A stretch of 64,000 nt of DNA, taken from the NCBI GenBank assembly GCA_001856825.1, contig ATMD01000001.1, positions 364,581 to 428,580 on the forward strand. The letters run 5' to 3'. The notes under the pieces were generated by a model that had not been told where the DNA came from, did no database searches, and saw only the letters and a list, made by a program, of their open reading frames with translations. Below, piece by piece: positions 26,438 through 34,664 of this stretch. Numbering within the stretch: position 1 is the stretch's first letter; the number at the start of each line of letters is the position of its first letter. The DNA comes from Thermoplasmatales archaeon I-plasma (GTDB taxonomy: Archaea; Thermoplasmatota; Thermoplasmata; Thermoplasmatales; GCA-001856825). The position numbers and the translations under genes were made by a program.

Positions 26438-27421
26438 ATGCCATTATTGAATAGGAAGTTGCCTTTTGAAGTGAAGAAATTCACAATTAACGGCAGAAGC
26501 TTGAAGGGAAACTTACCCAATGATCCAGAGGAAAGAGAAGTCATCGTTCTGGAAAGGAACGTTAATGACAAAACCCCAGCACTTATAGGATTAGCAGGAT
26601 TCTTCGGAAGTTCCGTGAGTTTTCTCAACAGGTCCTACAGCAGTCATGATTTTTTTCGTGCAATGGAAAGGATTTCTGAGAGGAAGTCTAGTTCATTCCT
26701 TATATTTCTGCCAGATACGATGACATCCTACTTCGGCAACCAGTATGTGAATTCGACTGCAGTAGGCAATTATGAGGATTTCATAGTTAAGGACGTGCTA
26801 AATTTCATAAACAGTAAATATGGTAGGAGAAAGGTTGGTCTGTTCGGGAAATCCTCGGGTGGCTTTGGATCATACAATCTCGCATCAAGACATCCCGAAA
26901 TTTTCGACGGTTTCATAGATGTTTCTGGCGATTCAGGGTTTGAGTACTGCTATCTTAAGGACTTTCCAGATGCTATCTCTCAGCTGGAAGGTACGACAAT
27001 CAAAAAATTTATGAAACATTTCAATGAAAAACCACGCCCAAACAATTCTGAACTTGGTACGATGAATACGATTGCGATGTCTGCCTTCTATTCTCCAAAT
27101 GGAAGTAAAGGAGTAGGGTTCGACCTTCCATTCAGCACTAAGTACCATACATTTAGAGAAGATATCTGGAGGAAGTGGTTGGAATTTGATCCGTTAAGGA
27201 ACATAGAAGAAAGGATTGAAAACATTAGGGACCAGAAAGTGATACTTCAGGTAGGAAAGAGGGACGAATTTTCCATTAACATTGGCATGAAAGGGATGAG
27301 CAAGCTCTTGACAAAGAATAAGATTAGGCACGAATACAAGGAGTATGACGAAGGACATTTTGGAATAGAGTATCTCTATGAGGAATCCATACCATCATTG
27401 ATAGATGCACTTCTAGACTGA
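26438..27421 (+). CDS. Alpha/beta hydrolase, esterase D-like
   Basis: This is a 327-aa predicted serine hydrolase. The nucleophile elbow is GLFGKSSGGFGSY (GxSxG, about residues 130-142). DEFSIN (about 275) offers the acid, and DEGHFGIEYLY (about 305-315) the His. The order and spacing match the esterase/S-formylglutathione hydrolase group. It follows the FAD oxidoreductase by 47 nt on the same strand and may be co-transcribed. No signal peptide is visible, so it is cytosolic. The substrate is unknown. Confidence 0.78.
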   Translation: MPLLNRKLPFEVKKFTINGRSLKGNLPNDPEEREVIVLERNVNDKTPALIGLAGFFGSSVSFLNRSYSSHDFFRAMERISERKSSSFLIFLPDTMTSYFGNQYVNSTAVGNYEDFIVKDVLNFINSKYGRRKVGLFGKSSGGFGSYNLASRHPEIFDGFIDVSGDSGFEYCYLKDFPDAISQLEGTTIKKFMKHFNEKPRPNNSELGTMNTIAMSAFYSPNGSKGVGFDLPFSTKYHTFREDIWRKWLEFDPLRNIEERIENIRDQKVILQVGKRDEFSINIGMKGMSKLLTKNKIRHEYKEYDEGHFGIEYLYEESIPSLIDALLD

Positions 27422-27451
27422 TTGTGTTTGCGGAAGGTATCAAGTCAATAA

Positions 27452-27886
27452 TCACGAATATTTGTCCATCAGTTCATTGAGTTTTTTCAGCGTTTCTTTC
27501 AGTTCAGTAAGGTCTTCTTTAGTCATATTCCTGAATAAAGATTCGATGCTCCTGTTCTTCAGTTTTTCCATCTCCCTGCACTTTTCCATTCCCTTTGCAG
27601 TAAGATTGACCACGTAGCTCCTCCTGTCTGGTCCCCTCTTCCTCTTTACCAATTTGAGGTCCTCAAGAATGTCTACGGAAGCCGTTATTAATGCATTTGA
27701 TAAACCTGTGGAGTCAGAAAGGTCACTCATTGTCTGTTCACCTGAGCTCTCACAGATCTTGTTCAGGACGTAGAATTCACTTGATTTTAGATCCTTCAGG
27801 TTCGCATTGATCTCTTCCAGTATCTTTCTCCTCAGTTTTCTGAGCGACGTCAGCTGGTCAAGTATCATCGCGTATTCGTTCTTCAT
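27452..27886 (-). CDS. MarR-family transcriptional regulator
   Basis: This 144-aa protein has the MarR winged helix: FYVLNKICESSGEQTMSDLS, the recognition helix around STGLSNALITASVDILEDLK and the wing LVKRKRGPDRRSYVVNLTAKG (DRR-Y-V-LT motif at about residues 84-96). Helices at both ends would form the dimer. Its ATG overlaps the stop of the MFS exporter upstream by one base (TAATG), so it is co-expressed with and probably regulates the exporter. Confidence 0.88.
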   Translation of the reverse strand: MKNEYAMILDQLTSLRKLRRKILEEINANLKDLKSSEFYVLNKICESSGEQTMSDLSDSTGLSNALITASVDILEDLKLVKRKRGPDRRSYVVNLTAKGMEKCREMEKLKNRSIESLFRNMTKEDLTELKETLKKLNELMDKYS

Positions 27887-29628
27887 TACTTGCTCCCATG
27901 GCCAGGTGATGGATCATTGCTTGGGCTTTCGACGTTTTTCTTAATGTCCTTCTTAATAGCTTCCTTACCGTTAGTGTACCCCTCACCATGGACATATCTT
28001 CCGCCACTGAGGGCAGAAAGAATTGCCCCTGCCACTGACATCGCTATGGCGACGTAAAGCGAATCCCTTAGACCAATAATGAACGATGGCCCTATGGAAT
28101 TTGGGAAGAACGTAAGTGACATCAGGGATTTTAGTGCAGCTGGAGGTATCAGGTTCAGCATGGATGCAGGGAAACTGGCAGCAGGATTAATTCCTAGAAA
28201 TGCAGCAAACAAGGCTCCGGAAGGGGGAATCTGGGATATTGCTGAAGCTATTGATTGAGGCAGACCTATAGATAAAGATGTTTGATAAAGCGATGCAGGA
28301 AGTTTGTCTGAGAATATTGTTATGGCTATTGAGAAGAATACGGCCATACTTATTGTCTGTCCTATGTTATTGAATGTAGTCCTCATACCGCTCCCTGCTC
28401 CTCTGCTCTCTTCGGGAAGTGAATTCATTACAGCGGTCGTATTGGGTGCTGCGAACAAGCCGCTTCCTATACCATTCAATAGCAGTATTAGTTCAAACTG
28501 CCACAAATTGAAATTGAAAGGAAGCGTTGTCAGGAGATATAGAGAAATGGCAACGATGATCATACCTACGGTTGCAAAAGTACGCGCTCCGTATTTATCC
28601 GTAAGTATTCCACCTATTGGTCCCAGTGCAATGAACCCGGCCATCATGGGAACCATGTATATCCCAGCCCAGAAAGGGGTTGAAGAATATGATATTCCGT
28701 GGAGGGGAAGGTATATCCCCTGGAGCCAGATAATTACCAGAAACATTATTGCTCCCCTCCCAAGTGATGACATGAAATTCGCCATGTTCCCATAATTGAA
28801 TGCCCTGATCCTAAAAAGACTAAGATTGAAAAGTGGATATTTTACTCTCATCTCGATAAAAATGAAGGCAACGAGAAGAATTATTCCAGCAATGAAAGAC
28901 GCTATGACCCAAGGGTTGTACCATCCCATTGCGGATGCTTTGTAGGGCACAAGAGCATAGGTAAAGCCTAAACTTATAAGGACTAGTCCTCCTCCAAGCC
29001 CTATGTTTCCCGCTATGTCCATAGGAACCTTCTCCCTCTTCCTTATTTGTTTGAGCTTGAAGACAGACCATAAGGACCCAGCCACAGCAAATGGGATGTT
29101 TACAATGAATACAAGGTGCCAGTTGGCGGAGGCCAACAGTCCACCTGCAATGAGACCTATCAGCGACCCCGTTATGAAAGAAATCTGGTTGATTCCAAGT
29201 GCCCTTCCCCTCTCAGTTGGTCCAAAGGAATCAGTTATGAGCGCAGTGCTGTTTACCATAAGAAGTCCTCCGCCAACTGCCTGAACCATCCTGAATCCAA
29301 TTAGCATCAATGCGCCAGTATTACCGGAATTATCTGGTATGATCGACAACAGGATAGAGCCAGCGGTAAATATGAGAAAACCAAGTGTGTACAGTCTCGT
29401 CCTACCATAAATGTCTGAAAGACGCCCAAATGTCACAAGGAGCGTGGCTAAAACAATACTGTAACCCATCATGACCCAGAGGAGCATAATGAATTCCCCT
29501 GAGGCCGTAGGGTCAATGTTCAATCCGCGAAAGATTGTTGGGAGTGAAATTAGAACAATCGTCATGTTAATTGAGGCCATCAGGCCACCAAGAGTAGTAT
29601 TAACGAGGACTGTCCACTTGTATTCCAT
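27886..29628 (-). CDS. MFS exporter, DHA2 (EmrB/QacA) type
   Basis: This is a 580-aa major facilitator with about 14 helices. Motif A is FGRLSDIYGRTRLYTLG (about residues 66-82), and GFRMVQAVGGGLLMVNS lies at about 111-127. The late GMRTTFNNIGQTISMAVFF segment is the DHA2 signature. A long loop near residues 440-500 and a lysine-rich cytoplasmic tail (about 545-580) make it longer than the exporters at 9.2 and 44.5 kb. It is translationally coupled to the MarR regulator. It probably confers resistance to or efflux of a small molecule. Confidence 0.87.
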   Translation of the reverse strand: MEYKWTVLVNTTLGGLMASINMTIVLISLPTIFRGLNIDPTASGEFIMLLWVMMGYSIVLATLLVTFGRLSDIYGRTRLYTLGFLIFTAGSILLSIIPDNSGNTGALMLIGFRMVQAVGGGLLMVNSTALITDSFGPTERGRALGINQISFITGSLIGLIAGGLLASANWHLVFIVNIPFAVAGSLWSVFKLKQIRKREKVPMDIAGNIGLGGGLVLISLGFTYALVPYKASAMGWYNPWVIASFIAGIILLVAFIFIEMRVKYPLFNLSLFRIRAFNYGNMANFMSSLGRGAIMFLVIIWLQGIYLPLHGISYSSTPFWAGIYMVPMMAGFIALGPIGGILTDKYGARTFATVGMIIVAISLYLLTTLPFNFNLWQFELILLLNGIGSGLFAAPNTTAVMNSLPEESRGAGSGMRTTFNNIGQTISMAVFFSIAITIFSDKLPASLYQTSLSIGLPQSIASAISQIPPSGALFAAFLGINPAASFPASMLNLIPPAALKSLMSLTFFPNSIGPSFIIGLRDSLYVAIAMSVAGAILSALSGGRYVHGEGYTNGKEAIKKDIKKNVESPSNDPSPGHGSK

Positions 29629-29771
29629 TTACACGAAAGTTATTTCAGTAATAAAAGTTTTAGTGTTGAAGTATTTAAGGAGCCCGTAAAAGCTATGGCT
29701 GAATATGAGGGAAACAAGAGTTATATCTGCAATTTTGAAAGATATTATTTCATGGTGCGCAATATCCTGTC

Positions 29772-30587
29772 ATGGAGGATGTCCAGAAGACAATCTCGCA
29801 GCTTAGGGGTGATTACATTCACGGTTCTTCGTGGTACTTTGAAAAAATCGCCAATCTGATTGTTGGGATCACCAAAGGGGACTTAAAGTACCTAGTAGAT
29901 TCAATACACTCAATTCGTCCGGGGATGGCCAGCATCTCAAACATTGAGCTCGTTTTGAAGACTACTAGTATACACTCAGATGAAGATTTGAGGAGGATCG
30001 GTAGATTATTGCTAGACTATAAGAACAGGGCAAAGGAACGCTTGATTTCTGAGGTCAGGAAGGTCAAAATTAGGAGGGCGATAAGTATAAGCTACAGCAG
30101 CGCAGTAAGAACCTTTATCGAGGGTACTGGATTGGAGGAATTGGTGCTGCTTGAATCCAGGCCGGGTCATGAGTACAAAGCAGCCAAGCAGGATTATGGA
30201 GAAATCTGCAATGTTACTGTGATACCGGACAGTGCCGCATATGCTTTTGCAAATTCGGTTGAAGCTGCTGTCCTAGGATTCGATGGTTTGTATTCAAACG
30301 GTTACTTGGTCAACAAAGTAGGTTCAGTTCCTTTATGTCTATCAGCTAAAGAAGCTGGAATTGGGGTCTATGCCATAGGAGAATCATTCAAGGCCTCAAA
30401 AGATTATGTCGGGAGTATGAAGGAAAGAGAGACTAGAGGGAAGATTCCATCTAAAATTCAAACATTCGAGCGAGTTCCCCTCTCATTCATTGATAAATTG
30501 ATTACCGACACAGGCACATTTAGGAGACCCAGAAAGGAGACTGTCGGATTAATTCAGGCAGTATTTATTGACGGATTTTCTATCTAG
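29772..30587 (+). CDS. eIF2B alpha/beta/delta-family protein (sugar-phosphate isomerase-like)
   Basis: This 271-aa protein belongs to the eIF2B/ribose-1,5-bisphosphate isomerase/MtnA superfamily. Seen motifs: ISYSSAVRTFIEG (about residues 101-113), VLLESRPGHEYKA (about 121-133), VIPDSAAYAFAN (about 152-163), VLGFDGLYSNGYLVNKVGS (about 170-188) and a final VFIDGF. Archaeal members include R15P isomerase of the AMP pathway and aIF2B-like proteins. The Gly-Phe-Asp-Gly loop replaces 'GADA/GADRI', so the exact reaction is unclear. A GATATTATTTC box about 28 nt upstream of the ATG fits a leaderless mRNA. Confidence 0.78.
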   Translation: MEDVQKTISQLRGDYIHGSSWYFEKIANLIVGITKGDLKYLVDSIHSIRPGMASISNIELVLKTTSIHSDEDLRRIGRLLLDYKNRAKERLISEVRKVKIRRAISISYSSAVRTFIEGTGLEELVLLESRPGHEYKAAKQDYGEICNVTVIPDSAAYAFANSVEAAVLGFDGLYSNGYLVNKVGSVPLCLSAKEAGIGVYAIGESFKASKDYVGSMKERETRGKIPSKIQTFERVPLSFIDKLITDTGTFRRPRKETVGLIQAVFIDGFSI

Positions 30588-30651
30588 GAATATATGAAGA
30601 AGGAGAATGCTAGAAGGAAACGAATAAGACTCAGTCTGCACTGCCATACAC

Positions 30652-31420
30652 ATGAAAGCGTGCGTCCTAACGATCGGAAATGAAATACTTAAAGGAAAGA
30701 CAGTGAATACAAACGCAGCAGAGATTGGTAGAATGCTTTACTTTGCTGGATATGAGGTGTATCGAGGACTTGTTGTTCCGGACGTAAAAGAGGAGATCGG
30801 TCAGGCCTTCAGGTCCCTTGTAGGCATCTGTGATGTAATCGTGTCGACAGGAGGCCTTGGACCAACTTTCGATGATATGACCATATCGTCATTTGCAGAT
30901 GAATTCAACATCCCTTTGGAATTGAATGAGGATGTTTACAAGGAGATAAGAGCTAGGACGGAAAGGAGCGGAATGGAAATGACGAAGGAACGTGAAAAGA
31001 TGGCTCTAGTCCCCAAAGGGTTCAATAATACTGAAGAACGACGTAGGGACTGCTCCTGGTATTGAGTACAAAATGGGGTCCACACGTATCTTTCTTACTC
31101 CAGGTGTCCCATCTGAAATGAGGTCTATGCTGAGTTTGATAGAGAGAGAAATTAAGCTTAAGGACAGTTTCTATTTCGAAGACTCAGTAGTTATAGTGGG
31201 GATCTATGAGGCTTCGCTGGCTCCATACATCACGAAGCTCATGAACGAATACGGTGGTACTGTGTACATAAAGTCGCACCCTAGTATTAAAGATGGGAGG
31301 GAATCATCACTTGAAGTAGAAGTGTCTGCAAAGTCTGATACCTTGGATAACTCAAGGAGGGTAGTTCTAGAAGTGCTGGATAAGATAAGATCAATAGAAC
31401 GAGAAATAAAGTCTCATTGA
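30652..31420 (+). pseudogene. CinA-like MoCF-domain protein (NMN deamidase-related), interrupted by a 1-base insertion
   Basis: The two frames together encode about 255 residues of the molybdopterin-binding-fold (MoCF) domain seen in CinA and archaeal nicotinamide-mononucleotide deamidase-related proteins. The first frame has LTIGNEILKGKTVNTNAAEI (residues 6-25) and VSTGGLGPTFDDMT; the second has FLTPGVPSEMRSML. The break is at about 31021-31030: deleting one base joins 'VPKGFN' to 'ILKNDVGTAPGIEYKMG', the normal family sequence. Only this one lesion is present. It follows the eIF2B-family gene by 65 nt. CinA proteins take part in pyridine-nucleotide repair or salvage. Confidence 0.8.
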
Positions 31421-31515
31421 GTGCCTCATTTCCCATCCCGTAGTTAGACAACAGTCTTTCAAACGGTCTAAGACCTATAGAACCGTATATCTAACAACTT
31501 ACATCGCAAGAGAAT

Positions 31516-31950
31516 TCACACATCATCCGGGACATCATAGTTGCAGTATACGTCTTCGTCTTTATTTGTTTCAAGCAAGGAGATAGCCCTATCAATTAAT
31601 ATCAACTTTCTTCCTGTCACCACTGAATCAATGGTCTCCTCATTTTCGGAAATTGCACTTGCAAGTATGGAATATCTCTTTTTCTCCAATTCACTTATTA
31701 GTACAGACTTGGCTCTGTCTTTTGCCGTTTCAAAGTCATTACCTGCAGTTACCTTCTTTATATACAAGAGGTATAGCAGGTTAGAGAAGAAAATGTCCCT
31801 AGCTACTTCAAAATACCCATTGGTCTTCTTCGAGAACTCTATGCTATGCAACGATATTAGTAGCCTAGAATCTTCATCGCTCGGGTAGATCCCCTTTCTA
31901 TATTCCTTCATTAATCTCTCTTTTGAAGCTAATTCCTGAGACGTTGTCAT
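31516..31950 (-). CDS. Unknown helical protein, second gene of a pair
   Basis: This 144-aa protein is charged and predicted mostly helical, with no signal peptide or membrane segment. No family is recognised. It carries the stretch ISLHSIEFSKKTNGYFEVAR near residue 32, and a long central helix spans about 60-100. Its ATG is separated by a single base from the stop of the gene before it (31952-32374), so the two are coupled. The pair is divergent from the second zinc-ribbon A/B pair across the 27-bp palindrome. Confidence 0.55.
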   Translation of the reverse strand: MTTSQELASKERLMKEYRKGIYPSDEDSRLLISLHSIEFSKKTNGYFEVARDIFFSNLLYLLYIKKVTAGNDFETAKDRAKSVLISELEKKRYSILASAISENEETIDSVVTGRKLILIDRAISLLETNKDEDVYCNYDVPDDV

Positions 31951-31951
31951 T

Positions 31952-32374
31952 TCAAATTGCCCCTCCTTTTCCTTTAAGTGACATTATTTCACCAAAAATA
32001 TTAAAATTTTTATCAAACTCAAAAATGGAATTTTGTCTAGACAATGAATTATTCGGTATTCCTAATGTCAGTTTAGATTTTAAATCCCATTTATCGGCTA
32101 AACCGAGAATATCATATCCTTTACTGCCGGTGAACCAGTTCAACGTTGTAACTGACAGTCCAACTTTGTCGGCTCTGCAAGGAGAAGAGAGGCTATTGTA
32201 GGGGGCAGGCTCCTCAACTGAAGAGGGGGATACATTCTTCAGGGGGAATCCCTTCCTCTGCCACAGCCAATTTTCTCCAGCTTCCGATATGTCATCGCCG
32301 TTTACCGATATTACGAAGTACTGTGAAGGGTTACTTCGCATCGCCCACACAGGACTTGTATATTCAGTTTTCAT
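31952..32374 (-). CDS. Unknown protein, first gene of a pair, divergent from the A/B pair
   Basis: This is a protein of about 140 aa with no recognised family. It starts near MKTEYTSPVWAMRSNPSQYF and looks alpha/beta in composition, with aromatic and proline residues in the middle (ENWLWQRKGFPLK). The ATG at 32374 is preferred; a TTG five codons earlier (32389) is possible. The palindrome at 32420-32446 lies about 46-72 nt upstream of this ATG, so the same site could control this operon and the small ORF/type A gene on the other strand. Confidence 0.5.
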   Translation of the reverse strand: MKTEYTSPVWAMRSNPSQYFVISVNGDDISEAGENWLWQRKGFPLKNVSPSSVEEPAPYNSLSSPCRADKVGLSVTTLNWFTGSKGYDILGLADKWDLKSKLTLGIPNNSLSRQNSIFEFDKNFNIFGEIMSLKGKGGAI

Positions 32375-32419
32375 TTTATTTCCAATCAAGTAATCGATGG
32401 GGGGTATTCAATAGTATGA

Positions 32420-32446
32420 TAAAGTTAGAAAATTTTTCTAACTTTA
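32420..32446. promoter_or_regulatory. 27-bp perfect palindrome, candidate operator, copy 2
   Basis: The left arm is TAAAGTTAGAAAA (13 bases), one central T follows, and the right arm TTTTCTAACTTTA is its exact reverse complement. It shares the core GTTAGAAAA-n-TTTTCTAA with the palindrome in front of the first A/B pair. It sits between the divergent unknown operon and the plus-strand small ORF, about 38 bp upstream of the latter's TATA box. A 27-bp perfect palindrome is not expected by chance in a window this size. A binding site for a dimeric regulator, perhaps one of the A/B proteins themselves, is the likeliest reading. Confidence 0.7.
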
Positions 32447-32466
32447 CAGTAGTATCGAAATACCAG

Positions 32467-32475
32467 TTAATTATA
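32467..32475 (+). promoter_or_regulatory. TATA box for small membrane ORF
   Basis: TTAATTATA is centred about 23 nt upstream of the ATG at 32494, the spacing expected for a leaderless archaeal transcript. The 27-bp palindrome is just upstream. Confidence 0.5.
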
Positions 32476-32493
32476 GAATCTCGGGGGATTAGA

Positions 32494-32589
32494 ATGTTTG
32501 ACATAATTGCAATGGTGCTTTCCCTAAGTGCATTCACTTTCTTCGCAATTGTGAAGTCACTTGGTGGAGCCTTTATGGGAAGCGGATAG
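32494..32589 (+). CDS. Small membrane peptide, 31 aa
   Basis: A 31-codon frame encodes MFDIIAMVLSLSAFTFFAIV followed by a short Gly-rich tail, that is, one transmembrane helix with little else. The ATG has a TATA box at leaderless distance and GGGGGATTAG just in front, so translation is plausible by either route. It lies between the palindrome and the type A gene of copy 2. Proteins this small are missed by most gene callers. Function is unknown; a small membrane toxin or signal peptide is possible but not shown. Confidence 0.5.
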   Translation: MFDIIAMVLSLSAFTFFAIVKSLGGAFMGSG

Positions 32590-32611
32590 GCATATATTGC
32601 CCTTTTAATCT

Positions 32612-32621
32612 ACTTTCTAAC
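32612..32621. promoter_or_regulatory. Half-palindrome ACTTTCTAAC at the type A promoter, copy 2
   Basis: CTTTCTAACTTTT matches 11 of 13 bases of one palindrome arm and lies directly against the TTTTTTATACTTTATATT box that precedes the type A ATG (32651) at leaderless distance. If the palindrome is an operator, this half-site gives the type A gene its own control point. Confidence 0.4.
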
Positions 32622-32650
32622 TTTTTTATACTTTATATTATTCCAACATA

Positions 32651-33607
32651 ATGGTTTTAGGTCAGAAGGAAGGCGTCTGTCCCGTTTGCGGAGAAAAGGC
32701 GAAGGTTACAAACAAATGGGTCTTGAATAGGTATGGGAAGCGCTATGATTATTTTCTGTACCATCACGATGGATTTATCCATTATTCAAACCAAAATTTT
32801 AGAAATTCAAAATATTTCCGTAAGGGCCAATTGGAAAATATACTTATAGAAACAATTAACTCTCAAGATTTCAAATTAGGCTCCTTCAGAATAAATGACC
32901 TAAGAAATATTCTCGTCAAAGATTACCCAGAGGTTGGGTTCAGTTCGATTAAGGTTAGTTTAAATAGACTTGCGTTGGTTGGCATTATAGAGAAGCAGAA
33001 GAAGGGAAGAAGCCTATTCTACGTTAACACAGTTTCCAAAGAAAGGCTCAGCTATATAATCGAGAGCATTAATGTGTCACTTGATGATGTAAATGATGAT
33101 AATATGTTCACGAGGCATTTATTTTATTATAAGATTAGAAATGATCACTCTTGGCCATTATTTTATGTTCCTTTTAGGGCAGTAGGGGATGTAGAAGCAG
33201 AGTTTGAAAATTTATTAATGAAAGCAAAAGATCCTACTAGCTCTAAGGACATAAGGTTGATGGTAATAGAAGATACTGATAATGATAAGCGGATTTTGTT
33301 AAAACTACCCACACCGTTACTTCCAAATGAAGATAGGAAAATTGCTATAGAATACCAATGGCCCGAGCCGAAACAGCTGTTTGTATATTCATCAGCTACT
33401 AAAATGAATAATTTCAACTTTTCAATCTCAGGTAATAGACCAATAAAGCTTAGCGTCTCTCTAACTAGCGCATCTAGAAACGAGACCCTTGACCTAACGA
33501 AGGAAGTTAGTGAAAGTTCTTCAGAGAATAGGAAATATATCTGTAGCATTGTACTAAAAGACGTAGAACCATTTTCAGTACTTCAGTTAAGGTGGAAGCA
33601 AAATTGA
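32651..33607 (+). CDS. Zinc-ribbon/winged-helix protein, type A, copy 2
   Basis: This 318-aa protein has exactly the same length as its paralogue at 21.4-22.3 kb. The zinc site C10-x2-C13, H39, H44 (YHHDGFIHYSN) and the KWVLNRYGKRY stretch between are conserved. The winged-helix region is at about 75-125 (FRINDLRNILV, GFSSIKVSLNRLALVGIIEK, GRSLFYVN). The beta-rich half shares IRNDHSWPLFYVPFRAVGD and YQWPEPKQLF. There is no membrane segment. The gene is AT-rich compared with its housekeeping neighbours, with many AAA, AGA and TTA codons, which may mark transfer. A TATA box about 25 nt upstream supports the ATG as leaderless. Confidence 0.72.
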   Translation: MVLGQKEGVCPVCGEKAKVTNKWVLNRYGKRYDYFLYHHDGFIHYSNQNFRNSKYFRKGQLENILIETINSQDFKLGSFRINDLRNILVKDYPEVGFSSIKVSLNRLALVGIIEKQKKGRSLFYVNTVSKERLSYIIESINVSLDDVNDDNMFTRHLFYYKIRNDHSWPLFYVPFRAVGDVEAEFENLLMKAKDPTSSKDIRLMVIEDTDNDKRILLKLPTPLLPNEDRKIAIEYQWPEPKQLFVYSSATKMNNFNFSISGNRPIKLSVSLTSASRNETLDLTKEVSESSSENRKYICSIVLKDVEPFSVLQLRWKQN

Positions 33608-33666
33608 GATGATGTCTGGCAGAACATACAGAAATTTGAATACCTAAGTATACAATTGTGGATTTA

Positions 33667-34635
33667 ATGGGAAGGAACTCGGTTTTAGAAGTTTGCAAAG
33701 TGTGCGGAAGACAGGCCAAGAAGATAAACTACTCATCAAGAGCAAAAGGAAGGACCTACCGATATTATAAATTCGTTCATCAGAATGGAGTGACGCACTA
33801 TTTTAGAATAAGTGATGACCTAATCTCACAAAATGCACATTTAATTGAACCTAGTACATCCTACCTTGGCTTACTTGAAGACATATTGAATAAGAGTGTG
33901 CCCGGGAAGGGATTAACTTTCTCAGAAATTAAATCTGCACTCGATGAAAGGTATGGACGATTGGTTAGCACTGCCACTGTTTACAGAAATATTAATAAAA
34001 TGCTGAAACTTGATTTGATAATCAAGCAGGAAGATGGAAATAAGATACTTTATAGTAAGAAAACTCAGTCAAATTCTACAGAAGGTACTATAATAGTTAG
34101 TATGTCAATAGGTTTTGATTTTACAGAAGGAACGGTATTTGTGACCCAATTTATTCACATTAATAATCTTGGGCTTCAGTTGATTAATAATTTTCCTGTA
34201 TCTCTGCCGGTAGGAGTGATTGATTCTCCAGGCCAAATTAGCTTGATTGCATTTGACAGTATTAGAAAAATTCCTCTCAAAAAGGAATGTATTACATATT
34301 CCTATGCCGACCAAACAGGAATTTTAATTACCCTAAATAAGGCATTACGAAAGTCTGAAGAAGAAACAATTTTTCTACATTATAGTTTAAATTCAGAAGA
34401 AAGGCCTATTAACATTTTCGTGCCGTCTGATTTCAAATCTATAAAAGTTAATTGCGAAATCGATAAGGGGAAGGATATTTTGATAAAGAAAAAATTGGGA
34501 GATGGACTTAAAGAAATAGAACCGGTGCTTGTGAGAAGAACCGGAACAGATTTAGGGCACGTTATTGTGGAAGCAGAGTTCGAGAACACTTTCAGAGGGG
34601 ACACTCTAGTCATAGCACATGGCAAATCTATGTAG
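33667..34635 (+). CDS. Zinc-ribbon/winged-helix protein, type B, copy 2
   Basis: This protein of about 322 aa is paralogous to the type B protein at 20.4-21.3 kb. The zinc site is C10-x2-C13, H38, H44 (KFVHQNGVTHYFR). A clear winged helix follows: LTFSEIKSALDERYG, the recognition helix STATVYRNINKMLKLDLIIK (Fur-like pattern) and the wing DGNKILYSKK, at about 80-140. The beta-rich half shares 'PVSLPVGVIDSPGQISLIAF' with copy 1 and ends in 'FRGDTLVIAHG'. The ATG 33667 is preferred over a GTG at 33658 because TTTGAATA lies 28 nt upstream. The gene is AT-rich. It is 50-60 nt behind type A, the same order as in copy 1. Confidence 0.72.
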   Translation: MGRNSVLEVCKVCGRQAKKINYSSRAKGRTYRYYKFVHQNGVTHYFRISDDLISQNAHLIEPSTSYLGLLEDILNKSVPGKGLTFSEIKSALDERYGRLVSTATVYRNINKMLKLDLIIKQEDGNKILYSKKTQSNSTEGTIIVSMSIGFDFTEGTVFVTQFIHINNLGLQLINNFPVSLPVGVIDSPGQISLIAFDSIRKIPLKKECITYSYADQTGILITLNKALRKSEEETIFLHYSLNSEERPINIFVPSDFKSIKVNCEIDKGKDILIKKKLGDGLKEIEPVLVRRTGTDLGHVIVEAEFENTFRGDTLVIAHGKSM

Positions 34636-34664
34636 CAATTAAAGTCAATGACACTTATAATAAG

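Noticed and set aside
22521..32600. Ten-base sequence GGCATATATT near both A/B promoters (about 22521 and 32589).
   Set aside because: It lies in different orientation and position relative to the genes and is AT-rich, so it is probably chance.
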